Of a stretch of DNA of 64,000 nt, positions 12,214 through 24,525 are shown piece by piece. The position numbers and the translations under genes are program-made. Source of the DNA: Verticillium longisporum (taxonomy: Eukaryota > Ascomycota > Sordariomycetes > Glomerellales > Plectosphaerellaceae); NCBI GenBank assembly GCA_019188255.1, contig JAETXT010000004.1, positions 496,001-560,000 of the forward strand. Direction: 5' to 3'. Each line of letters starts with the position of its first letter. Position 1 is the stretch's first letter. Below the pieces are notes generated by a model. The model ran no database searches. It was not told the DNA's origin and worked only from the letters and a program-made list of their open reading frames with translations.

Positions 12214-15200
12214 GAGGCGCCGTCGTAGTATCCAGACCCGGGAGCCATGTTGCTGGTCGGTGGCTGCTGGAGGGGAGCCCCGATGGGGGAGGCGATGCTG
12301 CCGAAGCTAGGTTGGCTCTGCAGACTGTGAGCGCTGGAATGGTGGTGCAGGGAGCCCTGAATACCACCTGGCTGAATTCTGGTGATGGCCTGCTGACGCA
12401 TCATGACCTCGCGCTGCTGGGCCATGGCGAACTGCTCCTCTTGCTTGCGACGCTCGAGGTTATTCTGCTCCTCGGCGGTGAGGGTGCGGCCAAAGCTGGG
12501 GAAGAGGCCGCTGAGCGGAGGGACGACGCCACCGGGAGTGGCGGGCGAGAAGGGACCGTTGGCGGAAGGAGGGCCGTGAGGAACACCGATCTGGGGGACG
12601 AGGAACGGCTCGCGGGAGTTGCCGATGCGCCGGATCAGCTGGCCAAGGGGCTCAAAGTCAGAGTCCTCGACCTTCTTGACGCGCAGGTCCGGCGTGAAAA
12701 AGTTGGCCTTGTACCAGTCGTTCATCTCGAGGCCGGTGAAGGGACCCTGGATTTGACCTTGAGGGTCGAGGTACACCCATCTCATACGATCAGGCATAAC
12801 CATCTGGCGCTGCTGGTTAGACGGTAGGTCCGAGGTGGACGTGTTGATCGGGGTGTACGACTGCGGGCCACCGCCGAGAGGGCCGCCGGGCATCTCGCCA
12901 GGAGTGCCAAACACGTTGTGGCCACGGGTGTCGGCGGACGAGGGGAACAGATCCTCAAAGACGCCGCGGCCGGTGCGCATGGGGCTCTCGGTCTCGCGAT
13001 GGGGCGCAAAGTTGTTCCTGCCGATAGCACCAGGGGGTTGCTCTGGCGGAGATCGGGGAGGGAATCGCTCAGATTCTCATGCTGCTCGTGGCCCTGCATC
13101 TGAGCCTGCATCGCAGCAGGGAAGAGGGAGCCAAGCTTGCTGCGGCCGAGGGAACCGGTGGCGCCAATGCCGCCAGCGCTCGGGGGGCCGAAGACACCAC
13201 CACCAATGCTGGACAGGCCGGGAGACTGGAGCTCGCCGCCCATGGGATTGAAGAGCGAGTTGCCGAAAGCGGCGCCGGGGAAGCCCTGACGTTCACGATC
13301 GGGCCGACGGGGTTCGGGTCGGGCCAACCAGTGAGGTTAGACATCGAAGGGTAGGGTTTGGGGCCAGCGCCCGACGTCTGGCTGCGGTCGCTGCCGTCGG
13401 CGAATGGGTGAGCAGGGAAGCCACGAGACAGGGTGCTAAAGTTGGAAGGCTGCTCAGCACCGATGCCAGCACCGTGGCGCTTGTCGCTCTCGTCGTGGTC
13501 TTCGCCTCGCTCGGCGGGCGGGCTCCGGTACGGGTTGGTCTCCGACGGGCTGACGGGTCCCTGGTCGTGTTCGCCGTGCTGCCCCAGGTTCAGTCCCGAC
13601 ATGCCAAAGTCGCCGGTGGAGCCCTTGACGGGCGTCTCGAAGACTCCCATGTTGCTCGTCGCGGGGTTGGGCATCGGCGGCGGACTCGTATCCTTGGCCC
13701 CTCCGAGGGCAGCGCTGCCGGAAAGGCTGTCGTCGCCAAAGGGATCGGTATCAGTCCGCGGTCGCGAGCGCCACGATCGATCGCCGGTGCCGCCGGGGGT
13801 CTCGGCCTGCTTGACGCCACCTGCATCCTCGGCGCCTTCTTTTCCAGGGATCAGATTCGCAAAGCGGCTGCCGCCACGGGCGCTACCCCCAAGAGCGGTA
13901 GGCGTCGGCAGGGCGAACTGGCCAAAGTTTCCCATGCCCGAAGAAGGCGGCGGCGGGTTGGACTGACCCCACAGAGAACTGATGTTGGTGCCGGCAATCG
14001 GAGTTCCCGCTGTGTTGCTACGCATCAGGCCTCCGAATCCACCTCGACCCTGGGGCGTTCCACGGCTGGGGGGCGCGCCACCTTCATCTTCACTCAGGTC
14101 CTGGTCCTTGGCCTCGCCTCCCTTGCGCCCAAACAGGAAGCCGCTGTCGTCGCGGTTAAACCGTGCCGTGGCCGGGGACGAGACGCCTCCAGAAGCAAAG
14201 GGATTCGAGTCAGTTGTCTCGCGCCGCCGGGTGCTCGGACGAGACGCGGAGGTCGGCGACGCAACGCCGAAGCCAGGACCGCCACTCCCATGCGAGGCGG
14301 ATGTTTTCCGGCCGTTGGTGCCACCTTGCTGCGCGCCTTCCTTCTGTTGCTGGTTCGGTGGTTTCAGGGGCGAGTTCACGTCGGACGCAAAGGCCTGCGA
14401 TACGGGGTCAGCATGTGGGGCTGTCAGGGTCACAAACGAGCCGGGCAAGCGCACCTCCTTCTCCTCAGCAGACAGATGACGCGAAGAGTTGGGACCATTC
14501 GAAGCGGCGGGAAGCCAACACGAATTCGGATCCTGGTTGGCGTAGGTGTGGCCGGTCTTGCCCCAGCCACGTGACGAGTTACCGTTCGCATGGCCAGGGG
14601 CCCATCCAGGTTCGAGGACTTCGGAAGACTCTTGCTGGGTGGCGGCGTCTTGGAAAAGGTTGAGGATGGACTGCTTCGCGTACTGGGCGGGTTGTGAGGC
14701 GAAATCGTAGCTCGCTACGCCAGCGACCGAGGGCGTCGTGGGCTCCAGGGGCGTCTGAGGAAAGGCTTGATCGGAGGGCGTCGCGCTGTGGGAGGTCTGT
14801 CCTGGCGTCGTCGAGGATCGGCGGAAGGTGAGGGTGCCGTTGGCTCTGCCACCACTTCTGGCCCTGCAAAACAAGTGTCAATTGACGTCGTAGAAGGTGT
14901 GCGCGCGCAAAGGTTTTGGAATCGCGATGGAATGGGTAGATGGGGACAAGGGGTTGTGGTGAAGTGCATGATGCTTCAAAATTGGCCCAAGGGGGTGGAG
15001 ACGCCTCCCCATCCTCAAGCGAAGCAAAGCAGCAGGTGAAAAAAATGACAGCACCTCGCCCAACCCCCAGAAAGCAGCTTTGTCCAGATGAAAAAAAAAA
15101 AAGTAAAGACCTACCAGTCACCTCCGGCACCTCCACGTCCATCACCACGACCGGCTCTCGCGTCACGGTTGGCATTTTGGCCTGCGGCGGCGGAGGCAAA

Positions 15201-15218
15201 ACTCGAAGGAAGAGGCAT
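10423..15218 (-). CDS. GYF-domain protein (Smy2/GIGYF type), two apparent frameshifts
   Basis: The exons are 15115-15218, 10805-14863 and 10423-10748. The start at 15218 gives MPLPSSFASAAAGQNANRD, spliced in phase to DWARSGGRANGTLTFRR, the usual beginning of the fungal family. The GYF domain (plus-strand 12612-12786, about residues 727-785) contains WVYLDPQGQIQGPFTGLEM, NDWYKANFF and the paired aromatic residues that bind proline-rich PPG ligands. Family members such as yeast Smy2/Syh1 and human GIGYF act in translation repression and mRNA decay or in vesicle traffic. A polyglutamine tract of about 25 residues and a long EEAAAAARK-type helix follow. The reading frame breaks twice, at G runs 13301-13303 and 13033-13037. 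Adding one base at each gives 1496 residues exactly in frame and joins NPVGP to RERQGFPGAAFGNS, and NPPGAIG to RNNFAPHRE. I therefore think the gene is intact and the sequence has errors, but true mutation cannot be excluded. Confidence 0.8.
12139..12214 (-). repeat. Polyglutamine (CAG/CAA) tract in the GYF gene
   Basis: Mixed TTG/CTG triplets on the plus strand encode about 25 consecutive glutamines on the minus strand. The CAA interruptions should slow slippage compared with a pure CAG run, except for the eight or so pure CAG codons at one end. Confidence 0.9.
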
Positions 15219-16391
15219 GATTGTGATGTCGGTTTTGGGGAATCAAAAATCGAAATCAAATCTTCAAAAGACGTCGCGATGGCAGGCAAAACGATGCTTG
15301 ACGACGCGATGGCGAGATAGGGTTGGTTCGAACAGGTAACCTGAAGCCACGTTGGGGGGGGGAGAGAGAGGCGAACAGGAATGCAGGGACAGATGCAAGT
15401 CGCGACAGGTCGGATGCGGATGTGTAGCTATACCGTAGGGAGAGAGGTAGAGCTTTTTTGCGGGGGGGGAGGACGGGACGGGTATAGGTGGCTTGCTAAA
15501 CGATGGCTGAGATCGAACAAGAGGGTTATTGGTAGAACGGCAGAGTCGTTGGGTGTTTGGGTTGTTTTTGTTTTTTGCTGGGCTCGTGGCAGCAGTCGTA
15601 GGTGGGTTGGTTCGTTATTGATGCACAAGGCAAGGTAGTGTGTGATGGTGGGCTGGTGACGTGGTGGTGAAGCGTAAAGGCTGGCGAAGGGCGACGGGTG
15701 TCCGAAAAAATCAAAGGGTTGAAGGAAAATTGCCAGCTCGAGCGGACCCACGAGAGGGTGGACCCGTGTGGTCGGGTAGCCTGACGCTAGCCGCTTGTGG
15801 TCTCCCCAGAAACCTGCCAGCCTGCCCAGCCTTGTGCCACTGACGAAATCACGTGCTGCCGTACATGGGTCCAAGAGGCCCTCGGCCAGACGCGTTCCTT
15901 CACGCGTAGGTACTTTGCAGTGTCACCTCGGGTGATTTTCAGGTGATCAAGGCCGATGCCGACGTCAAGCTCTCGACCAGCATGAGCTATCACTAGGCCG
16001 AATTGCATCTGCACCTGCCTCAACAACTCTGCTGGCTCACGAATCAGCCCATGCTCCCAATGCACTGACGCGCTAATGACAACACATCACACAGCGCCAA
16101 GGCACAACACCGAGCGAAGCCCTGGCCACACAATTACTTTGCCATGGCGTTTCTCAAAGATGACTGATGCCTCTGCCGAATAGGCGTCTGCCGGCACTCT
16201 AGTCGACGATGAAGAACCTTTTATGAAGAACCTTTTCAAAAACCACCTTGGCCTCATCGTGACAATCAATCCAGTCGTAATCGTATCATTCGTAACTGCA
16301 AAACGCAAACACAGGTATTCCTCAACCCAGGTGTCACAATCACGTGCGCCCTCCTGAGGGAACAATTCCGCGCGAACGCCCCAATGCGCAC
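15219..16391. other. Intergenic: promoter of the GYF gene
   Basis: This stretch lies upstream of the GYF gene and downstream of the TRP channel gene, both on the minus strand. It contains G-rich tracts (15352-15370 and 15460-15480) and a direct repeat of ATGAAGAACCTTTT at 16208-16235. I see no coding sequence that looks real. Confidence 0.5.
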
Positions 16392-18652
16392 TCACTCAAC
16401 CTCGCTCGAGCTGCCGGGCGCGGCACCGTCCTTGGGCTTCTTCGCGCCATCATCCTTGGCGCCCTCGCCATCGAAAGAGACGAGGTCGGTCGCCGCGCCG
16501 CCCTTGCCGGCGCCCACAGCCTTTGAGATCTCGAGGATGAGCTTCTTCAGCTCGTCAATCTCCTCCTTCAGCTTCCGCACCTCCTGCACGGCAGGCTCCA
16601 CCTCCACGTTCGACTTGGCGCTGTCGCAAATCTTGTCCCAGCCGTCGGCCTCAAAGTCCAGCTCGCCCGCCATTTGCTCCCACTCCTCCACCACGTCGTC
16701 GTCCTCCTCGCCGTTGGAGCGGTTGCGCTGGATCTCCTTGGCCGTGCGCGTTTCGGCGTAGGCCGCAATGAGAAGGACCGGGGAGTAGAAGACGGCCATG
16801 ACGATGTCGTTGAGGTGCTCAAAGCGCTCCTTGGGCATCCACCAGCCGACCAAGGCAATGACGACCATCTCGACGAGGTTGAAGGGCGGGATGTACACGT
16901 TCTCGTCGGGTGCGCGCACAAACTGCATCGTCTTCTGCGCAAACAGGGCGAGGAACTCATCGTTGGCGTTCTGGTAAATGTCCTCGTACGCCGAGTTGTA
17001 CAGCGCAATGAGAATGTTGAGCAGGATGACCATGACGATGAACGTGAAGAAGTAGTACAGAATGGTTCCAAACGGCGGCGAGAACTCGTCAAAGACGTCC
17101 ATGTCGGGACTCTGCATGATGGCGTTGGCCATGGCCTTGAAAATGAGCGCATAGTCGTCGACGGCCATGTCTTCGGCAGCATCCAGTCCGACAAACGCCT
17201 GCAAGAAGCCAATGATCAAAACAGCCAGCAAAGCGAAGAAGATGATGGATTCCTTCATCATGACCTTGAGGACGACCAGCATGGCGCCGAAGAATCGGAA
17301 GGTGTCGAGGTACAGCAGGAGGCGGGACCAGAACAAGGGGGCGCTGAAGGCGAGGAAGCTGTAGCTCAGCTCATTGTAGTACTGGCGCGGGTCGTTCGTG
17401 TTCTTATCGTCGTCATGCCGCAGCGGGTGTGCGAGTGCGACCATGCGGAGGATGAAGGAAACGGTGACCAGCGAGTAGAGCACACCATTTAAAGCGTTCC
17501 AGAACCCGAGAATGTGACGGCCAGCCTTCCAAAACTTGGTCAACTCCTCGCAGATGAAACCGAGGGTGAAGACGTAGAGCAAGAGTTCAGCCACGTCGAG
17601 CTCGCCGCCGGGGTTGGGCGTGTTGACGGAGATTGTGTAAAAGACGAGGTAGCTGATCGAGATGATGAGCTGCGTGGCATTCTGGAACATGGGCACGCGG
17701 ATGCGGTCCGGATCGAGGTGGACGAAAAAGTCAATATTGTCCTTGTCCTTGTAGTCGACAAAGGTGGTCGGATCATCCTCATCCTGGACCAGCCAGCCCT
17801 TCCACAGATACGAGATGCACTTCTGGTAGCCCGAAGAGCCAATGACGCTGACGGCGTGGAGGTCGACGGCCTTTTCGATGACGTTGGCCGCGATGGTGGC
17901 CTCGCCGTCCACAATGATGGAGTATCGGTGCAGCAGGACCTGGTGGAGGAGGTAGTTGAGGTCGTCCTCGGCTTCGATGCTAAAAAGTCGCGAGTCAGCG
18001 GATGCCTGGAGCGAGAGGAAATTGACGGCCACGGGAAGCAAGCTCACATTCTCTTAGCAATGACTTCGCAAGCGGTGGAGCGAACGAGATGCATGTCGGC
18101 GTCCCAGAGCTCGACAAGAGCCTGGTGCTTGAACCACCGCTTACAGACCAGAAGTCCAAAGACGACACATGACCTGTGTTCAGTACCACCAGCCTCTTTG
18201 GCAGCCTTGATCACTTTGGTGGTGATGATACCGCTGTGGGCTTTGGTAATGTCGGCCTCGTCAAGCTCGCAGGGAATGGCGGCCTCGATCAAGTGACGCA
18301 GCTTCAGGGCGACTTTGGTGACATCGGGGGCCGATATGGCGGCTTCGGCCTGCTCATCAGAGTACCGAGGGAGGACTAGGTTTGGGTGATAGACCCTCTT
18401 GTAAGCGCGAGGCACTGCATTCGGACGGAAGGAAACAGGGGGGGAGCATGACGAGAACAGATTCGTTGTACTCATGGTCCACACAAGCGATCAAGAGGTA
18501 GTAAATGCGAAGGAGTTCAGGGTAGTCGTAGGGCTTAGGTACTTACGGCGTCGGCGGTCTTCGTGCCAGTCCGAGTGCTCGTCACTCCCGTGGGCGGGGT
18601 GACGATCCCATCCGAGGAGACGCGACACCCAGCCAGACCTGTTTCGAGGCAT
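16392..18652 (-). CDS. YVC1: Yvc1-type TRP cation channel
   Basis: The exons are 18547-18652, 18048-18414 and 16392-17979, giving 686 residues in frame. The first exon (MPRNRSGWVSRLLGWD to DRRRR) joins in phase to LPRAYKRVYHPNLVLPRYS. A start at 18475 inside the first intron is possible but weaker. The N-terminal half is a cytosolic helical domain. Six main membrane segments follow, including LDVAELLLYVFTLGFICEEL, FFALLAVLIIGFLQAFVG and YYFFTFIVMVILLNILIALY; the pore loop lies between the last two. The C-terminus holds an acidic EEDDDVVEEWEQ stretch and a coiled coil (VRKLKEEIDELKKLILEI). Yvc1 (TRPY1) releases calcium from the vacuole on osmotic or oxidative stress, and acidic C-terminal residues help sense calcium. 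Length and topology fit the family. Confidence 0.88.
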
Positions 18653-19526
18653 GACTGCTGGTGCTTGTGGTGGAGCTGGAGCTGGAGCTGGAGCTGCAGA
18701 TACTCTTGCCGAGTGCTCTTGTCGCGCTCAATGGCAGCCGCAAAGAGGGAACGCGCAATGGCTTGTGCTCGTCAAGCGGAGGGAGAAGGAGCTTATCGGC
18801 AATTGGCAACGCGCGACAGAGCTTGGCCGTCACGTCAGGGAAGAGAAGGTGGAGGGGAGAGATCGAGGTCTTGACGAGGGGGCTTGGCCTGGGGTTTTTG
18901 TCCAACAGCTCGGTCGGATCTGCAGGAGCTTTCTGCACTGCCCCTGCTGTGGTTGTCTGAGCTGCCTTGATTTTGTTGGTGCTTTCGCTTTTTAGCGGCG
19001 TTCGAGAAGAGACAAGCTGGCGCGACTCCAGCTGAGTGAGGGTGCAAGCTTGTTCGTGGGCGCTGAGGGTGAGGTGGGAGCTCTGGCCCGAATCAGTCGC
19101 TCATGACGTCGAGCCACAGGGGGCCCTAGCAGAGCTCCTGGGGCTTGGTTGGCTGGAAGGCACTTGCACTCACTGTAGGTGCCTACCAATTCACAGGAAA
19201 TGGTGCTTGATCTGTCTTCTGCTTCGAGTGTCTGTGCGTTCCCTGTCATCTCTTAGGCGAGTCTAAGATCACTGTCTCTCCACTCTGCCCTCCCCAACCA
19301 CCACATTCAAACCTCACGATGCCGCAGCCACTGTCCAACCGCCGCCGTCGACACCTCGTGTGCACCAACCGATCATGGCGTCTCTTCCAGCAACGTTAGT
19401 CGGTTTATACCAGCCGAATTTGCCCCCCATGTCTCGCATGTAATGGACCAGATCAACAATTGAAGGTCTGAAAATTATCAAGAGATAAGAGCATGAATGG
19501 AGAAGAGCAGGATGCATCCTGAATGG

Positions 19527-19594
19527 AGAAAATGAAGCATCGAATGGCACTGTCTGTGCACGAAAGGAGGCATCAAATGGTACCGTCGGTGCAC
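19527..19594. repeat. Imperfect 33-bp tandem repeat
   Basis: Two copies of a GCATCRAATGG...GTGCACG unit lie one after the other, about 33 bp apart, with several substitutions. A third, more diverged partial copy may precede them. On the minus strand they would read as a repeated TVPFDASF, but the surrounding frame has no other sign of being a gene. Confidence 0.55.
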
Positions 19595-20901
19595 GCTTGG
19601 GGAGCAAACGTTGCAGTGGCATGGTCATGTCTGACGCCAGACTGGACCTGAAGGCGTTCATCCTACCCTAACCCAGCCCCAATGTCGTCCGTCATGTTCG
19701 CTGCTGCAGCCTCAAGGCAATATTCATCTCACCCAAATACGCTCTCCTTCACATCGTTCTACCGCATGTCTCAGTTGGCTGTCGTGTCACAGATCTCACT
19801 TCGATACTGCAACTACCTAATTCACACGAGACCCTGAATGAACGACGTGCTGAGCCTGCAGTCGTCATGGTCGTGTGGGCGATGCTTCCGTCTCCCACGC
19901 TCGTCTCATCTCGCTGGGGGGGACCCCAGAGGATTGTAACACTGGTGTGATGCCAAATGCAATCAGCTACAGCTCCATCACACGGCGCCGCATCGCTGCA
20001 CACGCGTCTTGATGCGATGATGCAGCGATGCAGCCATACAGCGATACAGCGGAAACAGTCGATATGGATCTCATGCGAAACCGAAAGACATGGACGATGA
20101 GGAGCCATGGAGGATCGAATCGAGAATAAGAATACGATCGAAGCCAGAATCAGACTATCATGCATAAGACAGGACACTCACAGGTCGTGGTGACTGAGAG
20201 CCACTCGGTTTGTGAGGCGTCCCGCATTAGTTTGGTGCTGGGCATAACGTGGAATGAACTGAGCAAACCACGGGTTCGGCCATCACAGGCCAGACATTCT
20301 TGTCTACGCAAGCACTCCATCAATCCGCGACGCCTACTCCTCGGCACAACCTTGGGCCAGAGATGGTACTACCGCAGAATACTTTCCTCGAGTGCGTGCC
20401 ATCCATCCCCGACGTAGCCTCTGCCTTGCCATTCCGTGATTCACCTCAGTGAATGGTCGCGCCCAGGCGGCCCCAACAGCGGGGCCAACAAATCTAGATC
20501 TCGGTAAGGCGGACTGAACTGTCGCAGATGCAGAGCAAGGTGGGGTACTCTGTCTGCCTACCTGCCTAACTGCCTACATTGCCTAGATGATGGACGATGC
20601 TTCGCAGGCGTTGGGTGACTTCAAAGGTCGCTCGAGTGGTCGGATCAGGCTGCAGGCAGGCAGCAATCAGCATGCCATGTCGACATGCTTCGATCGTCGC
20701 CCCCATCCGCCCATATCATTGGAGGGACCGACAACCCTCGCAGAGTGAGACTCACAGAGCCTGGCCAAATGCTGCAGGTTGGTCGACCATCTCGCTTCAC
20801 ACCACCACGGTTCTGCTCCGACCTGGACAATGCTTCAATGCCCGGCAGCAACACAGAAATGGGGCGGGCTGCAGATGCGACCTCTTTGCTGCCTACCGAC
20901 C

Positions 20902-20936
20902 TAGGTAGAAGGTAGGTAGGTACCTAGGTAGGTACA
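20902..20936. promoter_or_regulatory. TAGGTAGG-type repeat cluster
   Basis: Several overlapping CCTAGGTAGG / GGTAGGTACC units lie about 350 bp upstream of the AAA ATPase start. Such repeats are common upstream of genes in Sordariomycetes; a regulatory role is not shown. Confidence 0.4.
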
Positions 20937-21032
20937 AGTCCTCACCGTTGGCTCACAGCTCCTGCCGCGCCCGCGCTGTTGGCTCGTTGTTCCTGCCTGG
21001 TGACACACCTTCACCCTGGCAGTCGCCGCAGC

Positions 21033-21038
21033 TATAAA
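21033..21038 (+). promoter_or_regulatory. Possible TATA box of the AAA ATPase gene
   Basis: TATAAA lies 251 bases upstream of the ATG and is followed by a CT-rich leader, as in many fungal promoters. It is placed by pattern only. Confidence 0.4.
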
Positions 21039-21288
21039 GGAAGGGACGAAGGACCGGTGCAGCCTCAACTTCTGACTGCTAATTCAAATCCATTGTCTTT
21101 CATCTACTCCTCGCACCAAGACCCATCGTACCCTCCCGTGTAACCCAACCTTCAACCTGCATACCTGCCGAGGTAGCCACCTAGTTTACCTCCCTCCTCT
21201 GTAAGGACATGTCTCGTACACTTGTGTCACTCCCTCAGTCCTTTTTGCCTGACTTGAGCGGCGTGCTTTCTAGATCCCAGTCGCCAGC

Positions 21289-24200
21289 ATGGATACCCAG
21301 GAAGCAATGCCAATAAGCAGTCTCGACGTGGCTGGCCCCTCCAGCACCACCGAAACGGTGACACCAGGCTCGACGCCCCACCCACAGCTCAAGGCCGACC
21401 ACAAGAGCGACGCTGTACCAGCCCAGGACAAGAAAAACACGACCGGCAAGCAGAAGAAGGATGCGAATAGATGCTCCAAGAAACACAAGAAGAAGACAAA
21501 GAAGAGAGGGAAACAAACATCAGTTCTTGAAGACACTTCTTCGTCCAGCGACTCGGACGATGACCCATCTGTCGAAGATTCATCGACTTTGGACGATGAG
21601 ACAAGTAGCTCTGACGACTTGACCTCCCACAAGGCGCGAGCGCGCAGAGACATTCGCGATGACAACGCTAGGAAGCGGTTTGCAAAGAGGGCCAAGAAGG
21701 CCGCTAAGAAGGCCCAAGGCAAAACCAAGGTTGAAGCCTCGGGCTCCGATGTCAGTGCGGCCGGATCCGACTCCGATGCCAAACCCAACAACGGCAATCT
21801 AGACGACGACGACGACGATGGTGGTGATGACGATGCGGTTCCCCAAGAACTCACAGCTGGCCAACTCCAAATCATCACGGCCGCTGTCAGTCAGGTCCTG
21901 GCCCTCCAATCTCGTCCAACGCAAGGAAGCCTCCCGGCGCCTTCAGGTTACGGCAATGTTGTATCTGGACAGGCGTTCTTCAACCCACCAGTACCGACTG
22001 GCGGCCCTCCTCTTGGGAATCTGCATCCTCCAGGTCGCGGCTCAGCCAATCGCACAACCAAATTTCCGTTGGCTACCAAGCCCTCGGGCCCGGGGGGCGC
22101 CGACGACAAAAAGAAACATCCCCACAAGACTGAATCAGGTGTCCCGACTCGCCTTGAGTACAAACGCGTCGATCAGGTTTGGGATACCACCATACACAAC
22201 TTCAAGCTTCAGTCCACTGCCGAGGGAAGCTCTGATTCTCAGTATGATGCCTTTGTGCTGCAGATTCGACGTGTGTTCGACTTTGAGGGCAAGTACAAGT
22301 CAACCACAGTCGATGTCAAGAGCAAACTTCTCCGGGAGTGTCTCCAGGACGTCATTGGTAACATCAAGGGTGTCAGCTTGGTGGACAATACCCCACGTCT
22401 TGATCCCAACCTCCTATTCCTGTAGGTTTCCTGTACTCGTACGCTGCAGCTGCAGCCTTGTCTAATCCTCTGCAGCTACCTGGACGATCTTCGCGCGTAC
22501 AGCAAAGAACTCAAAGATTCTGAGCCGTTTGGTGAAACCAAGCGAGCCCGGCAGAAGGCCCAGAAGCATAACAATGAAAAGAGACGCCATCTCAAAGTCC
22601 TGTTGGCATATCTAGACAAGGATTATGCGCAAGTCAAGAAAAGCCTCTACCCCATGCTGGAGAATGGTCTGATTACTTTTGAACTTCTTTGGGCACTGTG
22701 GAAGCCCAACACCCTCGCGTACACTGCGACGTATGGCTCGGAGGATGAACCCCGTGTCTTCAAGGTAGAGGCTGCTGAGAAACACTCCAGCTTCGTCAAG
22801 GGTGACTTTTACTACATCGACGGCAAGGTAAGCCTCCACATCTCATACCTCAGGCCTGCGGTCATGCATTGTCGCTCACGCTTTGCAGTATTTTGAGTAT
22901 GACGGCAAGCAATTTGGCTACGGGAGTTTCGCAGAGGAGGTCAGCGACTTTCGCGGGGCTCGCAAGATCACAAGCCTCAATTGTTATCCCCTGCAGTACC
23001 ACAAGAACGAGCCAAAGGTCCGAGAGCACCTCATCTCGCGCGGCAAGAAGTTTGTCCAGCTCGGCGGTGTTCAATACAAGTGCCACGAGGGAATGGCCTA
23101 CTACAAGAAGAAGAAGAACACCATCAAGATCAACGTCAATGGCCGAATAATGGTCGACCCATCGATTCACCGTCGCTGCAACCCCAACTATCCAGTCCCG
23201 ATGGTGCGGGTCAAGGATCATGACCTCGTGTCTGAGTCTGAGTCTGACGACGAAGACGCAGAGTCCGGCTGTGGCTGCGTTTCTGAAACTGAGTCAGACA
23301 AAGGTGAAAAGGACAGTGCCAATGATTCGGACAGTGGCAAAACGGACGAATATGTCAAAAAGGTCTACAAAGATCAGAACGGTCAATTACGCATCATGCG
23401 AGTCCCCAAGGAACTGGTGGAAGAGCAGCCCACTATTCGACAACTTGACGTCGTCGAGAGCAAGCCAGGTCAGATGACGGACGCGACAGCCAGCGACGCC
23501 AAGCTTGAATTCTCTGACGAGCAATATCTCCTTGCTTCGCCCGTCGTTCTGGGGTTCTCCTTTGGGGAGAAGATGTGGCTCGAGTTCAGCGTCTCTGGTG
23601 TGAAAGACATCAAGTGGAACGAAGAGGCGTACGAGTCGCTCGTGCTGCAAGAAAAGCCCAAGGCGATCGTCAAGGCTCTTGTAGAGACGCACAGGTATCA
23701 TGGTGTTGAAAGCATTGACGACGTCATTCAGGGAAAGGGAAAGGGTCTCGTCGGTACGCGCCTGTCACTCCTCTCCTTCTCTTGATGCGACATGTAAGTT
23801 TGCTGACGCTCCGTAGCTGTTCTTCATGGACCTCCTGGCACTGGCAAGACCCTGACTGCCGAGGGCATCAGCGAGCTTCTGAAATGCCCGCTATATATGG
23901 TGTCAGCTGGCGAATTAGGTACCGACTCGCGGTTCCTGGAAACTGAGCTTCAGAAAATCCTCGATATTTGCCACGCCTGGGGTGCGATTCTGTTGCTGGA
24001 CGAAGCCGACGTTTTCCTGGAGAAGCGCAATATGCACGACATCCATCGCAACGCCCTTGTCAGCATCTTCCTCCGTCAACTCGAGTATTTCCAGGGCATT
24101 TTGTTCCTCACGACAAACCGTGTCGAGGTACGTCGATTGGTCTCGTGATTCTTCCCTCTCATGACTGACGGCAGTAGACATTCGATGATGCATTCCAGTC

Positions 24201-24525
24201 GCGCATTCACGTTGCTCTTCGGTATGACAAGCTCTCCGTGAAGGCAAAGCGCGCCATCTTCCAGATATTTATTGAGCGTGCACGTACCATCGATAAAGTC
24301 GCAGCGACTGCTTTCACCGAGGAAGACTTTGATTACTTGACCAAATTCGACCTCAACGGACGCCAGATCAAGAATACGATCCGCACGGCACAGGCCCTGG
24401 CGACGAACAAGAAGGAGGCGCTCAGCATGCTGCATATCAAGGACGTGCTAGAAGTGCAGCGGTCTTTTGAGCAGGACCTCAAGGGCGGGACTGGCTACGA
24501 GGACGCCATGCGAGCGTACCAGTAG
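21289..24525 (+). CDS. AAA+ ATPase with fungal N-terminal module (DUF7025-like)
   Basis: Five exons (21289-22421, 22476-22827, 22889-23753, 23817-24127, 24178-24525) give 1002 residues. The first 200 residues are disordered and charged, with lysine blocks and runs of Asp, Ser and Glu. The middle carries a conserved fungal module (DFRGARKITSLNCYPLQYH, KCHEGMAYYKKKK, IHRRCNPNYP) that I recall as DUF7025. It normally precedes a single AAA core. That core is complete: Walker A GPPGTGKT near residue 790, Walker B AILLLDEAD, a sensor-1-like LTTNR and FDDAFQSRIH holding the likely arginine finger. An acidic SESESDDEDAESGCGC insert sits between the two modules. The substrate is unknown. Related proteins are numerous in filamentous ascomycetes and resemble the cores of Bcs1/spastin-type ATPases; that comparison is inference. 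Confidence 0.85.

Larger units (their letters stand above)
18653..21288. other. Intergenic between divergent genes; repeats only
   Basis: This is the shared upstream region of the TRP channel (-) and the AAA ATPase (+). It holds a (GGAGCT)n microsatellite at about 18673-18695, a 33-bp imperfect tandem repeat near 19527-19594, and TAGGT-type promoter repeats at 20902-20936. The small open frames here look random and I support none. Confidence 0.5.

Noticed and set aside
10815..12827. 670-residue open frame on the plus strand with a long leucine run
   Set aside because: It is antisense to the GYF gene; the leucine run is the complement of the CAG tract.
13301..13303. Very short introns to explain the frame breaks in the GYF gene
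   Set aside because: The only GT...AG segments that restore frame are about 13-23 nt, too short for splicing. A missing base in a G/C run fits better.
18473..18475. Start of the TRP channel at MSTTNLFSS
   Set aside because: An upstream exon (18547-18652) splices in phase past this ATG and gives a better N-terminus, so the ATG falls in an intron.
19314..19661. 115-residue open frame on the minus strand with repeated TVPFDASF
   Set aside because: It is explained by a 33-bp tandem repeat; no family resemblance or regulatory context was seen.
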